Shown piece after piece: positions 45,586 through 59,300 of a stretch of DNA of 64,000 nucleotides (position 1 is the stretch's first letter; each line of letters begins with the position of its first letter). Source of the stretch: Onthophagus taurus (taxonomy: Eukaryota > Arthropoda > Insecta > Coleoptera > Scarabaeidae); the NCBI RefSeq assembly GCF_036711975.1, contig NC_091972.1:33237001-33301000 (forward strand), given 5' to 3'. The position numbers were made by a program, and so were the translations under genes. Below the pieces are notes generated by a model. The model was given only the letters and a program-made list of their open reading frames with translations. It was not told where the DNA came from and did no database searches.

Positions 45586-46820
45586 TAGTGGTGGAACGGA
45601 TATCCGGCCATTTTTTAAAATCCGGTCGGATACCGGATAGTTACCAAATAGCCGGCTTTGACCCTATATTAAATACCTATTACTTAGTACTCCTCCATTC
45701 ACAATAATTAGTATCTCTTTTAGATGTTGGACACTGTAGATAATAATCAAGCACAACCCCAATAGGACTTTTTTCATTGAATACGACTTTATTTATATCA
45801 GGTTTGTCATTAGCAACCTCATTGTAACAATCCCAATACGATATATAAAATATCTTGTTGCAGTTTCGTCTAGTTTTCTTCTCTTCTCTTGTAATTCATC
45901 ATCACATTCATTACTAATAGAATTGTCGCTGATATCACTTTCGATTATTAATTAAAGTATCCTCTTTTTAAGGGAACAAGCCGTTTTGAAAAATCGCTTT
46001 TAGTTTTTGAGAAATAAATGTTTGAAATGATCGACAATTTTTTCGAATTTTGCAATATTCGCCGATTAAGTTTTAAAAATTCCTATAAAATCCATTTCTT
46101 GGAGTATGAGTATGAAAATTTCCCAAAGTGTTAATAAAAGTGTCTTCTTTCCAATGAACCAACACGTTTTGAAAAATAGCTTTTAGTTTTTGAGAAAATA
46201 ATATTTTAAGTTTTTATAAAATTTTTGATGTTGCAATTTTCATCGATAACTTTCAAAATTCGCTATAAAATTAATTTCTTGAAGTATCCTTGTGGAAATA
46301 TTACCAATTATTAACTATAGTATCCTCTTTTTAATGCAAAAAGCCGTTTTGAAAAATCACTTTGTTATTGACAAATAAATTTTTGAAATAATCGACAATT
46401 TTTTCGAATTTTGCAGTTTTCGCTGATTAAGTTTTAAAAATTCGTATAAAATCCGTTTCTTGGAATATGAGAATTCCCCAAAGTGTTAATAAAAGTGTTC
46501 CTCTTTCCAGTGAACCAACCCGTTTTGGAGGATCCTTGTGGAAATATCGCCAATTATTAATTAAAGTATCCTCTTTTTAGAGTTGCTTCGTTAGTTAAAT
46601 CAGCTCATCAATAGTTCATTTTGTATCATGTATCCAAATAAGTTGACATATCTTATCAGCTTTCTTAGTAATTTCATTTTTATTCAAATATCGCAATAAT
46701 GTGGCAATGTAAGGTATCACTTCAGAAATGCACCAGAAATTATAACCATAATGGCCGGATAGATATGCCGGATATCCGGCCGAAGGGAATGCCGAATATC
46801 CACTGCACCCTACTGCACAG
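45586..46820 (-). pseudogene. hAT transposon relic, interrupted by satellite
   Basis: The end tagtggtggaacggatatcc (45587) and an imperfect inverted partner near 46790-46817 resemble hAT termini. I found no clean 8-bp duplication. On the minus strand, 45700-45960 reads in shifting frames as CYNEVANDKPDINKVVFNEKSPIG, like the C-terminal region of hAT transposases. 46616-46760 (SEVIPYIATLLRYLNKNEIT) looks like a mid-transposase piece. Confidence 0.55.
45945..46580. repeat. Satellite fragment (about 1.7 dimers)
   Basis: Same 365-bp dimer as in the ERGIC-53 intron, here inside the hAT relic, beginning and ending in ttaattaaagtatcctcttt. Confidence 0.85.
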
Positions 46821-46879
46821 CACACACATTCTAGTGGGATTTTCTTTCTTTTTAGTTGTTGGCGTACTCAGAAAATGCC

Positions 46880-47040
46880 GTCCAGTAAGTCTGTGAGGAA
46901 GAAAAACGTTGGAAGGTCAGCCCACCTTGGTTAGGGATGCAGAATTGAAATAAGTTCCATAACGCTAAATCTAAAAGATGGAAGAAAATCTTCTTGTAGT
47001 ACTTCTCGCCCCGTTTAAAATACAGTCTGGTACGAGTTAG
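46880..47040 (-). pseudogene. piggyBac transposase C-terminal fragment
   Basis: The minus strand reads RLYFKRGEKYYKKIFFHLLD and LALWNLFQFCIPNQGG, which matches the late piggyBac block K-W-x-KK-x-FFHLLD-x-A-x-x-N. No ends seen. Confidence 0.55.
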
Positions 47041-47132
47041 AACGAGTTGGAACGACCACGGACGAGTAGGTACGGATTATTTCGGGAAAGAACAAATTGT
47101 CAAGAGTTGTACACCAGTAAATTCGAGCTTAA

Positions 47133-49382
47133 CACGTTGACTGCCAACTACGAGATAACTCGTAGTGTACGTTCTGGCCTAGGACGCCAAGTACGAGTTA
47201 TCTCGTAGTTTGTTTATTTTCCATAACCGTACAGTTAGCATTATATTTAAAAAAAACAAATGTTTCCATGAACAGAAAATTTATTAATAAATGAACAGAA
47301 AATATAGTACTATCTGATTTATACAAAATCATTATTGTCTTTATACAAAATAATACGTTTATTGTTTATGATACTTTTTGAAACAATCTTCCACACAAAG
47401 CGCTGGTTTCTCTGCACAAACTGGGCAGAAATAACGCGTTTCTCGGCGTTGTTTAGCCTGAGTACAAATTCGACATGGCTTTGTGGGCCGCTGTTTTTTC
47501 TCGCTGGGTGGAATACACTCCAAATAATGAAGATTTTGCAATCTTATTTTCTCCGCAACTGGTTGAAACTGTTCTCCCATCAACGCAATGACAAATTCTT
47601 CCCTAAATTTTATTAGTTTTATTTAAGATGCAGTTATTTTTTGAAATATTTTATGCGCATTGTGTATATATATTTCTATAATGTGTAAAGCAACCTTTTT
47701 AGGCCACCTAATAGTTTTTCTTAGGCATGTGTAGTAAGCCAGCATTTGATCTGATCGATCAATACCAGACATTCCTTTATTATAATCTCGAATCATATTT
47801 GGTTTTGTCGAAAGTTTACCATTGCGATTGGATACCTCCACCATTTCAACAACATGCATGTTTGAAATAGTCAAGACTTCTCGTTTGTCTTTCCATTTAC
47901 ATACAGTAACGAGACCGTTTCGCTGCCATGTAACTTCTACTTTTTTCAGCTCTCGATTTATCACATCTTGGGGATTCTCCTTTCGGTTCTTTCGTAAAGT
48001 TCCACATACATAAGTTTTTCGGGTTGTCAGTAATTTTGTAAGTGTAACAGAATTATAAAAATTGTCCATGTGTAGTGTATATCCCTTATCGAGATAATCT
48101 TCAGCTAAATGTAAGACTATATCAGTTGTGTGACCTAAATTATTGTCAGTTTTCTCAGATTTTCCGCTATAAATTCTTATTTTCATGACAATACCATCGG
48201 ACTCGCATAATTCAGACAGTTTGATACCATATTTATGTTTTTTATTTTTTATGTATTGGCGAAAATATAATCTTCCACGCCATAGCAGCATTGATTCATC
48301 AATACAAATATTTTTATTTGGCACGTAGTTTTGGCTCATAATATCATTGAAATGATTTAGTATAGGTCTTACCTTATATAATCTATCAGAAGATGGTACT
48401 GAGTTATCAACTAAGTGAAAATAACGCAGTAGCAATTGAAATCTATTTCGACTCATATGCGATCGCCAAAACATTACATTATATAGTTTATTTCTACTCC
48501 AATAATGCTCTATTGAAGGAAATGTACAAGGGCCCATTTGTAACAAAAGTGCAATAAAAACTTTCATTTCTGACACTGTTACATCTATCCACTGTGACGC
48601 CCTGTTAGATTTTTTTATCTTTTTAAGATTTGCAATTTCTTGCTTAGCGTATAAATTAGTTTGCTCAACCAATAATGCAAGAAACTCCTCCGAAAAAAAT
48701 AAGTCTACCAGCGTTTGCACTGTAAGATTTGTCGTATCCAATTTAAAACAAACGTTTTCTTGGAAAATAAATAATTCAGGGTTTTGTGGAATTTCTGTCC
48801 ACAAATTGTCACCCGTACTTAATGTGCTTGCTTCGGACACATCATTATTATCTTCAGTTTCGGAGACTACTTCATAATCACTATCCATTGAATTTTCAGA
48901 AAATTCGGAATCGCTACTGTCGTTACTACCCTCGTCCAATTGTGAATCGCTGGGATTGTCGTAAAAATCAACTTGTTTTTCAGTCCGCCGTCGTTTCTTA
49001 TCCATATTGAGATATTTATAATTAATTAATAATATTAATTATAAATAAAAATTATAAAGATACACACTCAAGAAAGACGTAAAAACGTAATGCACTCCAC
49101 TATATCTGATTTTCTACTGACGAAGTTAGACGCATCAAGCGACAAGTCGAAACGTGTTTGGTATGTACGAATTAACTCGTAGTTGGCTTCTGCGAAGAGT
49201 TTTTTGTAACAGAAGCCAACTACGAGATAATTCGTATGATCGTTATTTTCTAAAAAACACATTCCCTACGCTTTTTGATTATTTATATTAACCCTAATTT
49301 AGAGTTTATAACAGTATAACATAATAAAATTAATTTGTCTTTTTGGACCGGAATCCTGAAAATTGTCGTGGCAGTCAACGTG
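47133..49382 (-). mobile_element. piggyBac-like transposon, almost intact (2,250 bp)
   Basis: TTAA on both sides (47129-47132, 49383-49386) and perfect inverted ends CACGTTGACTGCCA / TGGCAGTCAACGTG. Subterminal palindromic motifs (tacgagataactcgta, tacgagttatctcgta, tacgagataattcgta) occur near both ends. Confidence 0.95.
47359..49005 (-). pseudogene. piggyBac transposase, one in-frame stop
   Basis: From ATG 49005: an acidic N-terminus (1-60), then the DDE_Tnp_1_7-type domain (about 95-455). Catalytic positions: NICIDES (D236), LCESDG (E268/D270 region), HMDNFYNS (D314) and SGIDRSDQM (D416). The frame stops with TAA at 47623-47625. The same frame then continues without interruption (IKLIKFREEFVIALMGEQFQ) to the C-terminal cysteine-rich domain (PCRICTQAKQRRETRYFCPVCAEKPALCVEDCF), ending at 47359. 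Full length would be about 548 aa. One nonsense codon is the only lesion seen, and it would remove the cysteine-rich domain that binds the ends in family members. Confidence 0.9.
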
Positions 49383-49386
49383 TTAA

Positions 49387-49689
49387 ACCAAACGGAACCA
49401 AAATTTAGATTCGCCCGAGTTACAAATAACGAGTATACTCGAGTATACGAGTTGTTTGTCTTTAAGTAGTTAAATGTCTTTTTGCACTTCTCATAGCAGT
49501 GCTTTAATCTTTTTATCAGTCCTTACAAATCTTTTTTACAATTTTTACAAACCGATATTTCCTAATTCTTGTTTTCTATGTAATAGTTCCATGTTTTTTC
49601 TGCCACACGTTTTTAATCGTCCGACCAAGTTATGAGTATAAAAGCACTGAATAAGAGGTAAAAAAAAATCAAAACCAAAGTTAAGAAAA
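49387..49689. other. AT-rich spacer
   Basis: Contains cgagtatactcgagtatacgag, a short palindromic run; otherwise nothing recognised. Confidence 0.4.
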
Positions 49690-49986
49690 TTATGATTTTT
49701 CCCACCCTAGTAAGTAATAAACTGTGCGGCCTTTGAACTTAATGTAGGATTTGTTTGTGAAATGAGTTTCGCTTGTACTCCCTGTTGATGTTTTAACAAT
49801 TTTTTCGCATTCTAGTTCAAAATTATCAACTTCCCGGCAATTTCTAGATTTATTGATAGCTCCTAACTTGCTATATTCTAACTTATTTAATATTTTGTTA
49901 ACGTTGTTAATTAAAATTGCTTGCTCGTTTAATTTGTTTAGAATTAATTGTAAGTTTTGTTCGACATTTGTGATAAATAAATTAGA
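49690..49986 (-). CDS. Unrecognised 98-codon open frame without an ATG start
   Basis: The minus-strand frame is open from a TGA at 49987-49989 to a TAA at 49690-49692. It begins with a heptad-like helix (EQNLQLILNKLNEQAILINN, VNKILNKLEY) followed by a compact stretch (CREVDNFELECEKI, KSYIKFKGRTVYYLLGWEKS). This looks protein-like rather than random. There is no initiating Met at the start and no clear splice acceptor, so it could be a terminal exon or a relic of a mobile-element protein. I do not recognise the family. Confidence 0.3.
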   Translation of the reverse strand, partial: SNLFITNVEQNLQLILNKLNEQAILINNVNKILNKLEYSKLGAINKSRNCREVDNFELECEKIVKTSTGSTSETHFTNKSYIKFKGRTVYYLLGWEKS

Positions 49987-50321
49987 TCAGATAAATTGAT
50001 AAATATTTTACATTATTGATTTAATATTGAATTAGGTATAAAAGGAAGCAGAAAAAATATTCATAATAAACTAAATTTTTAACAAAAGAATACGTTATTA
50101 TTATGAAGTTTGTACAATATTATCATACAAAAAGAAGGAAAAACACTTAAGTATGGATGACTTTGAAAAAAATACATAGATTAGGTAAACTTAGCGGAAG
50201 ACATAGAACCTAAAAAATTTCAGTACGATGATGAACAATCACTAACCAATTGATTGATTTCAATGAACATTACATGATTTACATGGAGCATATTCACACA
50301 TTCTACCAATTCCTTAAACAC

Positions 50322-53300
50322 TTAATAGAATTTCTTTGCTTGACTGTCTTTATTATCCCTAAAATGACGATTAGAAAGAAATTTAATTATTTTTTCTAAT
50401 TTTATTCAATGAAAATTTATTTCTTACCTATACAACATATATCCCATAATAACGACTAGTTGCGTTAATGTAATAACAAGCAACATTGTTACACTAACAC
50501 ACGTATTAGTTGGACAATTCGGTTTTTCTGATAATTTTTGGACAACATTTCCATAACTTTGTTTCAAATTATTTAAACCATCTCTCATTTCCGAAACTAA
50601 GGATTGTGTATCATAACCGACAGATTGTACTTGGGCCGTCGGTTGTTTTGCTTGATTATTTATAATCGTATCTGAACGTTGTTTGACTTCCAACACAAAT
50701 TGTCTTATTTCCCTAACTGCATTACTAATAATATTTTGATTATTAATCACAGTATCAACTTCATGTCTACGTATTGTATCGATATAGCCTTGTTGTGGTG
50801 GAACTTGACCCCCTTGTTGGGGTGGTGGGGGTGCTTGACCCGGAGCTAATTGTTGATTGGAAATTAAACTTAAAGTTCTTTCTTGTCTACCGATAACTTC
50901 ATCAAGTTTTCTACTTAAATCGCGGATAGTGTCAAACATTTGAGATTGACTTTGGAAGATTAAACGCATTTCTCTTTGGTTGTCACTTTCATACCATTCA
51001 TCAAAATTAGGATCTTCCGCGTCTGGATGATCCTTTTTATAATCAGCTTTTTGTTGCTCTAATTTTTGTTGATATTCTTGGTATTCTTGGGTTAATTTTT
51101 GAGTGTCTTCACCAGGTACTGAAATATAATTAAATGTAATATATTTTTAATAAAACAGTTTTTTGTGCACTACTATCCGTACCAAAAGTCAAGGCTCCTT
51201 TAAAATAACCTTTATGCAAATTTTTCCAAGTTTATTTTTTATTACAAGTTTATTTAGTTTTTCAAAAAAGAAAAAAATTAAAATTTGAAAAAACTTTGGA
51301 GACGTCACCGTCGTTTCGCACACGGTTGGTTGAAACAAAAATCAATAAAAGGTGGTTAATAAAAGTGTCCTCTTTCCAATGAACCAACACGTTCGGAAAA
51401 ATAACTTTTAGTTTTTGAGAAAACAATATTTGAAGTTTTGATAAAATTTTCGATGTTGCAATTTTCATCGATAACTTTCAAAATTCGCTATAAAATTAAT
51501 TTCTTGAAGGATCCTTGTGAAAATATCACCAATTATTAATTAAAGCATTCTCTTTTTAATGCAACAAGCCGTTTTGAAAAATCACTTTTAGTTCTTGAGA
51601 AATAAATTTTTGAAATAATCGACAATTTTTTCGAATTTTGCAATCTAAGCCGATTAAGTTTTAATAATTCGTATAAAATAGATTTTTTAGAATATGAGTA
51701 CGAAAATTTTCCAAAATGTTAATAACAGTGTCCTCTTTCCAAGGAACCAACATGTTTTGAAAAATAACTTTTAGTTTTTGAGAAAACAATATTTGAAGTT
51801 TTGATAAAATTTTCGATGTTGCAATTTTCATCGATAACTTTCAAAATTCGCTATAAAGTGAATTTCTTGAAGGATCCTTGTGAAAATATCACCAATTATT
51901 AATTAAAACATTCTCTTTTTAATGGAACAAGCCGTTTTGAAAAATCACTTTTAGTTTTTGAGAAATAAACTTTTGAAATAATCGACAATTTTATCGAATT
52001 TTGCAATTACCGTCGATTAAATTTTAATAATTCGTATAAAATAGATTTTTTAGAATATGAGTACGAAAATTTCCCAAAATGTTAATAACAGTGTCCTCTT
52101 TCCAATAAACCAACATATTTTGAAAAATAACTTTTAGTTTTTGGGAAAACAATGTTTGAAGTTTTGATAAAATTTTCGATGTTGCAATTTTCGTCGATAA
52201 TTTTCAAAATTCGCTATAAAATTAATTTCTTGAAGGATCCTTGTGAAAATATCACCAATTATTAATTAAAGTATTCTCGTTTTAATGCAAAAAGCCGTTT
52301 TGAAAAATCACTTTCAGTTCTTCAGAAATAAATTTTTGAAATAATCGACAATTTTTTCGAATTTTGCAATCTCCGCCGATTAAGTTTTATAAATTTGTTT
52401 AAAATCCAATTTTCGGAATATGAGTATGAAAATATCCCACAGTATTAATAAGAGTGTCCTCTTTCCAATGAACCAACCCATTTTAAAAAATAACTTTTAG
52501 TTTTTGAGAAAACAATATTTGAAGTTTTGACAAAAATTTTCGATGTTGCAATTGTCATCGATAATTTTCAAAATTCGCTATAAAATTCATTTCTTGAAGG
52601 ATCCTTGTGAAAATATCACCAATTATTAATTAAAGCATTCTCTTTTTAATGCAAAAAGCCGTTTTGAAAAATCACTTTTAGTTCTTGAGAAATACATTTT
52701 TGAAATAATCGACAATTTTTTCGAATTTTGCAATCTCCGCCGATTAAGTTTTATAAATTCGTTTAAAATCCAATTCTTGGAATATGAGTATGAAAATTTC
52801 CCAAAGTATTAATAAGAGTGTCCTCTTTCCAATGAACCAACCCATTTTGAAAAACAACTTTTAGTTTTTGAGAAAACAATATTTGAAGTTTTGATAAAAT
52901 TTTCGATGTTGCAATTGTCATCGATAATTTTCAAAATTCGCTATAATATTCATTTCTTGAAGGTTCCTTGTGCAAATATCACCAATCATTAATTAAAGTA
53001 TCCTCTTTTTAATGCCAAAAGGCGTTTTGAAAAATCACTTTTAGTTTTTGAGAAATAAACTTTTGAATAATCGACAATTTTATCGAATTTTGCAATTTCC
53101 GCCGATTAAATTTTAATAATTCGTATAAAATAGATTTTTTAGAATATGAGTACGAAAATTTCCCAAAATGTTAATAACACTGTCCTCTTTCCAATGAACC
53201 AACATGTTTTGAAAAATAACTTTTAGTTTTTGAGAAAACAATATTTGAAGTTTTGATAAAATTTTCGATGTTGCAATTTTCATCGATAACTTTCAAAATT

Positions 53301-56300
53301 CGCTATAAAATTAAATTCTTGAAGGATCCTTGTGAAAATATCACCAATTATTAATTAAAGTATTCTCTTTTTAATGCAAAAAGCCGTTTTGAAAAATCAC
53401 TTTCAGTTCTTGAGAAATAAATTTTTGAAATAATCGACAATTTTTTCGAATTTTGCAATCTCCGCCGATTAAGTTTTATAAATTCGTTTAAAATCCAATT
53501 TTTGGAATATGAGTATGAAAATTTCCCACAGTATTAATAAGAGTGTCCTCTTTCCAATGAACCAACCCATTTTAAAAAATAACTTTTAGTTTTTGAGAAA
53601 ACAATATTTGAAGTTTTGATAAAATTTTCGATGTTGCAATTTTCATCGATAACTTTCAAAATTCGATATAAAATTAATTTCTTGAAGGTTCCTTGTGGAA
53701 ATATCACCAATTATTAATTAAAGTATCCTCTTTTTAATACCAAAAAGCGTTTTGAAAAATCACCTTTAGTTCTTGAGAAATAAACTTTTCAAATAATCGA
53801 AATTTTTTTCGAATTTTGCAATTTCCGCCAATGAAATTTTAATAATTCGTATAAAATCGATTTTTTAGAATATGAGTATGAAAATTTCCCAAAATGTTAA
53901 TAACAGTGTCCTCTTTCCAATGAATCAACATGTTTTCAAAAATAACTTTCAGTTTTTGAGAAAGCAATATTTGAAGTTTTGATAAAATTTTCGATGTTAC
54001 AATTTTCATCGATAACTTTCAAAATTCGATATAAAATTAATTTCTTGAAGGTTCCTTGTGGAAATATCACCAATTATTAATTAAAGTATCCTCTTTTTAA
54101 TACCAAAAAGCGTTTTGAAAAATCACCTTTAGTTCTTGAGAAATAAACTTTTCAAATAATCGAAATTTTTTTCGAATTTTGCAATTTCCGCCAATGAAAT
54201 TTTAATAATTCGTATAAAATCGATTTTTTAGAATATGAGTATGAAAATTTCCCAAAATGTTAATAACAGTGTCCTCATTCCAATGAATCAACATGTTTTC
54301 AAAAATAACTTTCAGTTTTTGAGAAAGCAATATTTGAAGTTTTGATAAAATTTTCGATGTTGCAATTTTCATCGATAACTTTCAAAATTCGCTATAAAAT
54401 TAATTTCTTGAAGGATCCTTGTGAAAATATCACCAATTATTAATTAAAGCATTCTCTTTTTAATGCAAAAAGCCGTTTTGAAAAATCACTTTTAGTTCTT
54501 GAGAAATACACTTTTGAAATAATCGACAATTTTTTCGAATTTTGCAATCTCCGCCGATTAAGTTTTATAAATTCGCTTAAAATCCAATTCTTGAAATATG
54601 AGTATGAAAATTTCCCAAAGTATTAATAAGAGTGTCCTCTTTCCAATGAACCAACCCATTTTAAAAAATAACTTTTAGTTTTTGAGAAAACAATATTTGA
54701 AGTTTTGATAAAATTTTCGATGTTGCAATTTTCATCGATAACTTTCAAAATTCGCTATAAAATTAATTTCTTGAAGGATCCTTGTGAAAATATCACCAAT
54801 TATTAATTAAAGTATTCTCTTTTTAATGCAAAAAGCCGTTTTGAAAAATCACTTTCAGTTCTTGAGAAATAAATTTTTGAAATAATCGACAATTTTTTCG
54901 AATTTTGCAATCTCCGCCGATTAAGTTTTATAAATTCGTTTAAAATCCAATTTTTGGAATATGAGTATGAAAATTTCCCACAGTATTAATAAGAGTGTCC
55001 TCTTTCCAATGAACCAACCCATTTTAAAAAATAACTTTTAGTTTTTGAGAAAACAATATTTGAAGTTTTGATAAAATTTTCGATGTTGCAATTTTCATCG
55101 ATAACTTTCAAAATTCGATATAAAATTAATTTCTTGAAGGTTCCTTGTGGAAATATCACCAATTATTAATTAAAGTATCCTCTTTTTAATACCAAAAAGC
55201 GTTTTGAAAAATCACCTTTAGTTCTTGAGAAATAAACTTTTCAAATAATCGAAATTTTTTTCGAATTTTGCAATTTCCGCCAATGAAATTTTAATAATTC
55301 GTATAAAATCGATTTTTTAGAATATGAGTATGAAAATTTCCCAAAATGTTAATAACAGTGTCCTCTTTCCAATGAATCAACATGTTTTCAAAAATAACTT
55401 TCAGTTTTTGAGAAAGCAATATTTGAAGTTTTGATAAAATTTTCGATGTTGCAATTTTCATCGATAACTTTCAAAATTCGCTATAAAATTAATTTCTTGA
55501 AGGATCCTTGTGAAAATATCACCAATTATTAATTAAAGCATTCTCTTTTTAATGCAGCAAGCCGTTTTGAAAAATCACTTTCAGTTCTTGAGAAATAAAT
55601 TTTTGAAATAATCGACAATTTTTTCGAATTTTGCAATCTCCGCCGATTAAGTTTTATAAATTCGTTTAAAATCCAATTTTTGGAATATGAGTATGAAAAT
55701 TTCCCAAAGTGTTAATAAAAGTGTCTTCTTTCCAATGAACCAACCCGTTTTGAAAAATAGCTTTTAGTTTTTGAGAAAACAATATTTGAAGTTTTGGTAA
55801 AATTTTCGATGTTGCAATTTTCATCGATAACTTTCAAAATTCGCTATAAAATTAATTTCTTGAAGGATCCTTGTGAAAATATCACCAATTACAGGTAACC
55901 CCCGTAAAACACGGTTTCTTACAACACGGTTTCGCTATAACGCGGTTCGAGAAGTAGTGGAGATCCCTGTACATATAACACGGTATTTTTACTTCAACTA
56001 TAGGGAAATCCCCTATTATTTCGTTATGTGATATTTCTCATTCGAGCGTGTCAGTTGTGTTAGCTTTGTGCATCTAGAAGTTTGATAATTTTATTTTTAT
56101 ATATTACATATATGTAATAGAAAGTAAAATTGCGTATGTATTGTTATTGAAACTTTGAAAAATATTAAATATTATTTTTTCTAGCTTCGAACAATGTTTA
56201 CTATAAAGAAAAAAACAGCTCTTAAAAGACATTTCATTTCATTAGAACAAATGAACAAATAAATTCAGATTTTGGATCGCCTTAAAAAGGGGGAGAAGAT

Positions 56301-59300
56301 ATCATACGTTGCTAAAACCCTAAATTTCAATGAAGCTACAATACGTACTATACAGAAAAATGAACAAAAAATTAGATCTTCCGTTACTGCAGGATGTTCC
56401 GTCTCCGCAAATATGACAGATCGTCGTAGAGCATCAATTCTTGAAAAATGGAAAAAGCTCTTAGTGTTTGGATTGACGATTGCTCGAATAAACGAATGCC
56501 ACTAGACACAAATATTATTAAAAATAAAGCCTTAAAAATCTACAACTTTTTAATAGAAAGTGGAGAATCTGCTACTGATCCCGATTTTGTTGCCAGTAAA
56601 GGTTGGTTCGACCGTTTTAAAAAACGTTTTTCATTGCAAAACCTGAAAATACAAAGAGAGAGCGCATCTGCTGATAGTGAAGCTGCTAAAAAGTATCCGA
56701 AAGAGTTGGAAAAAATTATTCAACAGGGTGGATACACACCACATCAGGTATTTAACGCAGATGAAACCGGCATTTGGTGGAAGAAAATGCCCAAAAGAAC
56801 GTTTATTTCAAAAAATGAAAAAACTGCACCGGGTTTTAAGGTAGCAAAAGATAGACTAACACTACTTATGTGCAGTAACGCCTCAGGTGATCACGTGGTT
56901 AAGCCCATGCTAGTTTATAAATCCCTCAATCCTCGTGCATTGAAAAAACTTAATCAAAACGCTTTAGCGGTATATTGGGCTGCAAATAAGAAAGCTTGGG
57001 TTACCATTGATTTATTTAAGAAATGGTTTTTAAACTGTTTTCTTCGAAGCGTGGAGAAGTACTTAAAGCAAAAAAAATAGATTATAAATTCTACTAATAT
57101 TGGATAATGCACCAAGTTACCCAAAAAATTTTAGTCACCCAAATGTTGAAGTAATATTTCTACCGCCGAATACAACTTCATTACTTCAACCACTAGATCA
57201 AGGTATTATATCTACGTTTAAATCTTATTACATAAGAACATCTTTGCAATGGATTTTGAATAAAGTTAAGATGATTCTATCGATGTCATGCAGGCTTGGA
57301 AACGCTTTACAATTTTGGACTGTATTAATCACATATCTTCATCCATTAAGAAATTAAAACCATCAACATTGAATAGTTGTTGGAAAAATCTATGGCCAGA
57401 GGCAGTTGAAAAGGATAACTTAATTGATCCAGATCATAACGAAGTATTAGATGCAGTTGTAGAAGTTGCTAAGTCTGTAGGAGGGGAAGGTTTTGACGAC
57501 ATAAATGTCGAAGACGTTCAAGAATTACTTTTACAAGAAGAAATTGATATGGTAAGTTTGCTGGAAATGGCATCAGAAACAAACACAACTGATTTTGCTG
57601 ATGATGACGATGAAAACAATACAGAGCAAGATGTTACTGTTATTGTAAAAGATTTTACTGTAAAAGGTATAAAAAAAAAGCCTAGATATTGCTGAACAAT
57701 TGGAAAGATATTTTGTCAGTGAGGATCCTTCTACTGAAGGAAGCACAAAATTTAAAAGAGAACTTCACAAATGCTTGGCTCCATACGACCAAATTTTTAA
57801 AGATCTGTCAGCCAATAAGAAACAACCCAAAATAACAGATTTTTTGCAAAAAAGAAATAATGAAACATCATTCTCCGCTGAACAAGGAGCAGAGGATGAT
57901 GTTTCGCCAAAAAGAAACTCGTGATTAGTAGTGATGACAAAGACATGTAATATGTAATAATAATATGTATTATGTTAACATTAATCTTTTTGTAAACTTG
58001 CTTTAGTAAGTAAATTTAACACTCCTTTATTTATTAATTAAATTAGTTTATTTATTTTTTAATTGCGAAACCTAATCCTATTTTTTGTATTAATTTTTGG
58101 TTCGTATAACACGAATTTGCATAACACGGCGTCTTTTAGGAACGTATATACCGTGTTATACGGGGGTTACCTGTATTAATTAAAGCATTATCTTTTTAAT
58201 GCAACAAGCCGTTTTGAAAAATCACTTTTAGTTCTTGAGAAATAAATTTTTGAAATCGTCAATTTCTTCGAATTTTGCAATTTCCGCCGATTAAGTTTGA
58301 TAAATTCGTTTAAAATCCAATTCTTGGAATATGAGTATGAAAATTTCCCAAAGTATTAATAAGAGTGTCCTCTTTCCAATGAACCAACCCATCTTGAAAA
58401 ATAACTTTTAGTTTTTGAGAAAACAATATTTGAAGTTTTGATAAAATTTTCGATGTTGCAATTCTCATCGATAATTTTCAAAATTCGCTATAAAATTCAT
58501 TTCTTGAAGATTCCTTGTGGAAATATCACCAATTATTAATTAAAATATCCTCTTTTTAATACAACAAGCAGTTTTGAAAAATCTCTTAGTTCTTGAGAAA
58601 TGATCGAATTTTGAAATTTTCGCCGATTAAGTTTTAAAAATTCGTAAAAAATCCAGTTCTTGGAATATGAGTATGAAAATTTTCCAAAGTGTTAATAAAA
58701 GTGTCTTCTTTCCAATGAACCAACCCGTTTTGAAAAATAGCTTTTAGTTTTTGAGAAAACAATGTTTGAAGTTTTGGTAAAATTTTCGATGTTGCAATTT
58801 TCATCGATAACTTTCAAAATTCGATATAAAATTAATTTCTTGAAGGTTCCTTGTGGAAATATCACCAATTATTAATTAAAGTATCCTCTTTTTAATACCA
58901 AAAAGCGTTTTGAAAAATCACCTTTAGTTCTTGAGAAATAAACTTTTGAAACAATTTTTTCAAATTTTGCAATTTCCGCAGATAAAATTTAAATAATTTC
59001 TATAAAATCGATTTTTTGGAATATGAGTATGAAAATTTCCCAAAATGTTAATAAAAGTGTCCTCTTTCCAATGAACCAACGCGTTTTGAAAAATAACTTT
59101 TAGTTTTTGAGAAAACAATATTTGAAGTTTTGATAAAATTTTCGATGTTGCAATTTTCGTCGATAATTTTCAAAATTCGCTATAAAATTTATTTCTTGAA
59201 GGTTTCTTGTGAAAATATCACCAATTATTAGTTAAAGTATTCTCGTTTTAATGCAAAAAGCCGTTTTGAAAAATCACTTTTAGTTCTTGAGAAATAAATT

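Noticed and set aside
45586-46820. A bounded hAT element with a clear 8-bp duplication
   Set aside because: The bases flanking the two putative ends (gtagagac and ctgcacag) do not match, so only a relic is claimed.
47822-48013. Plus-strand frames inside 47623-49005
   Set aside because: Shadows of the piggyBac transposase on the other strand.
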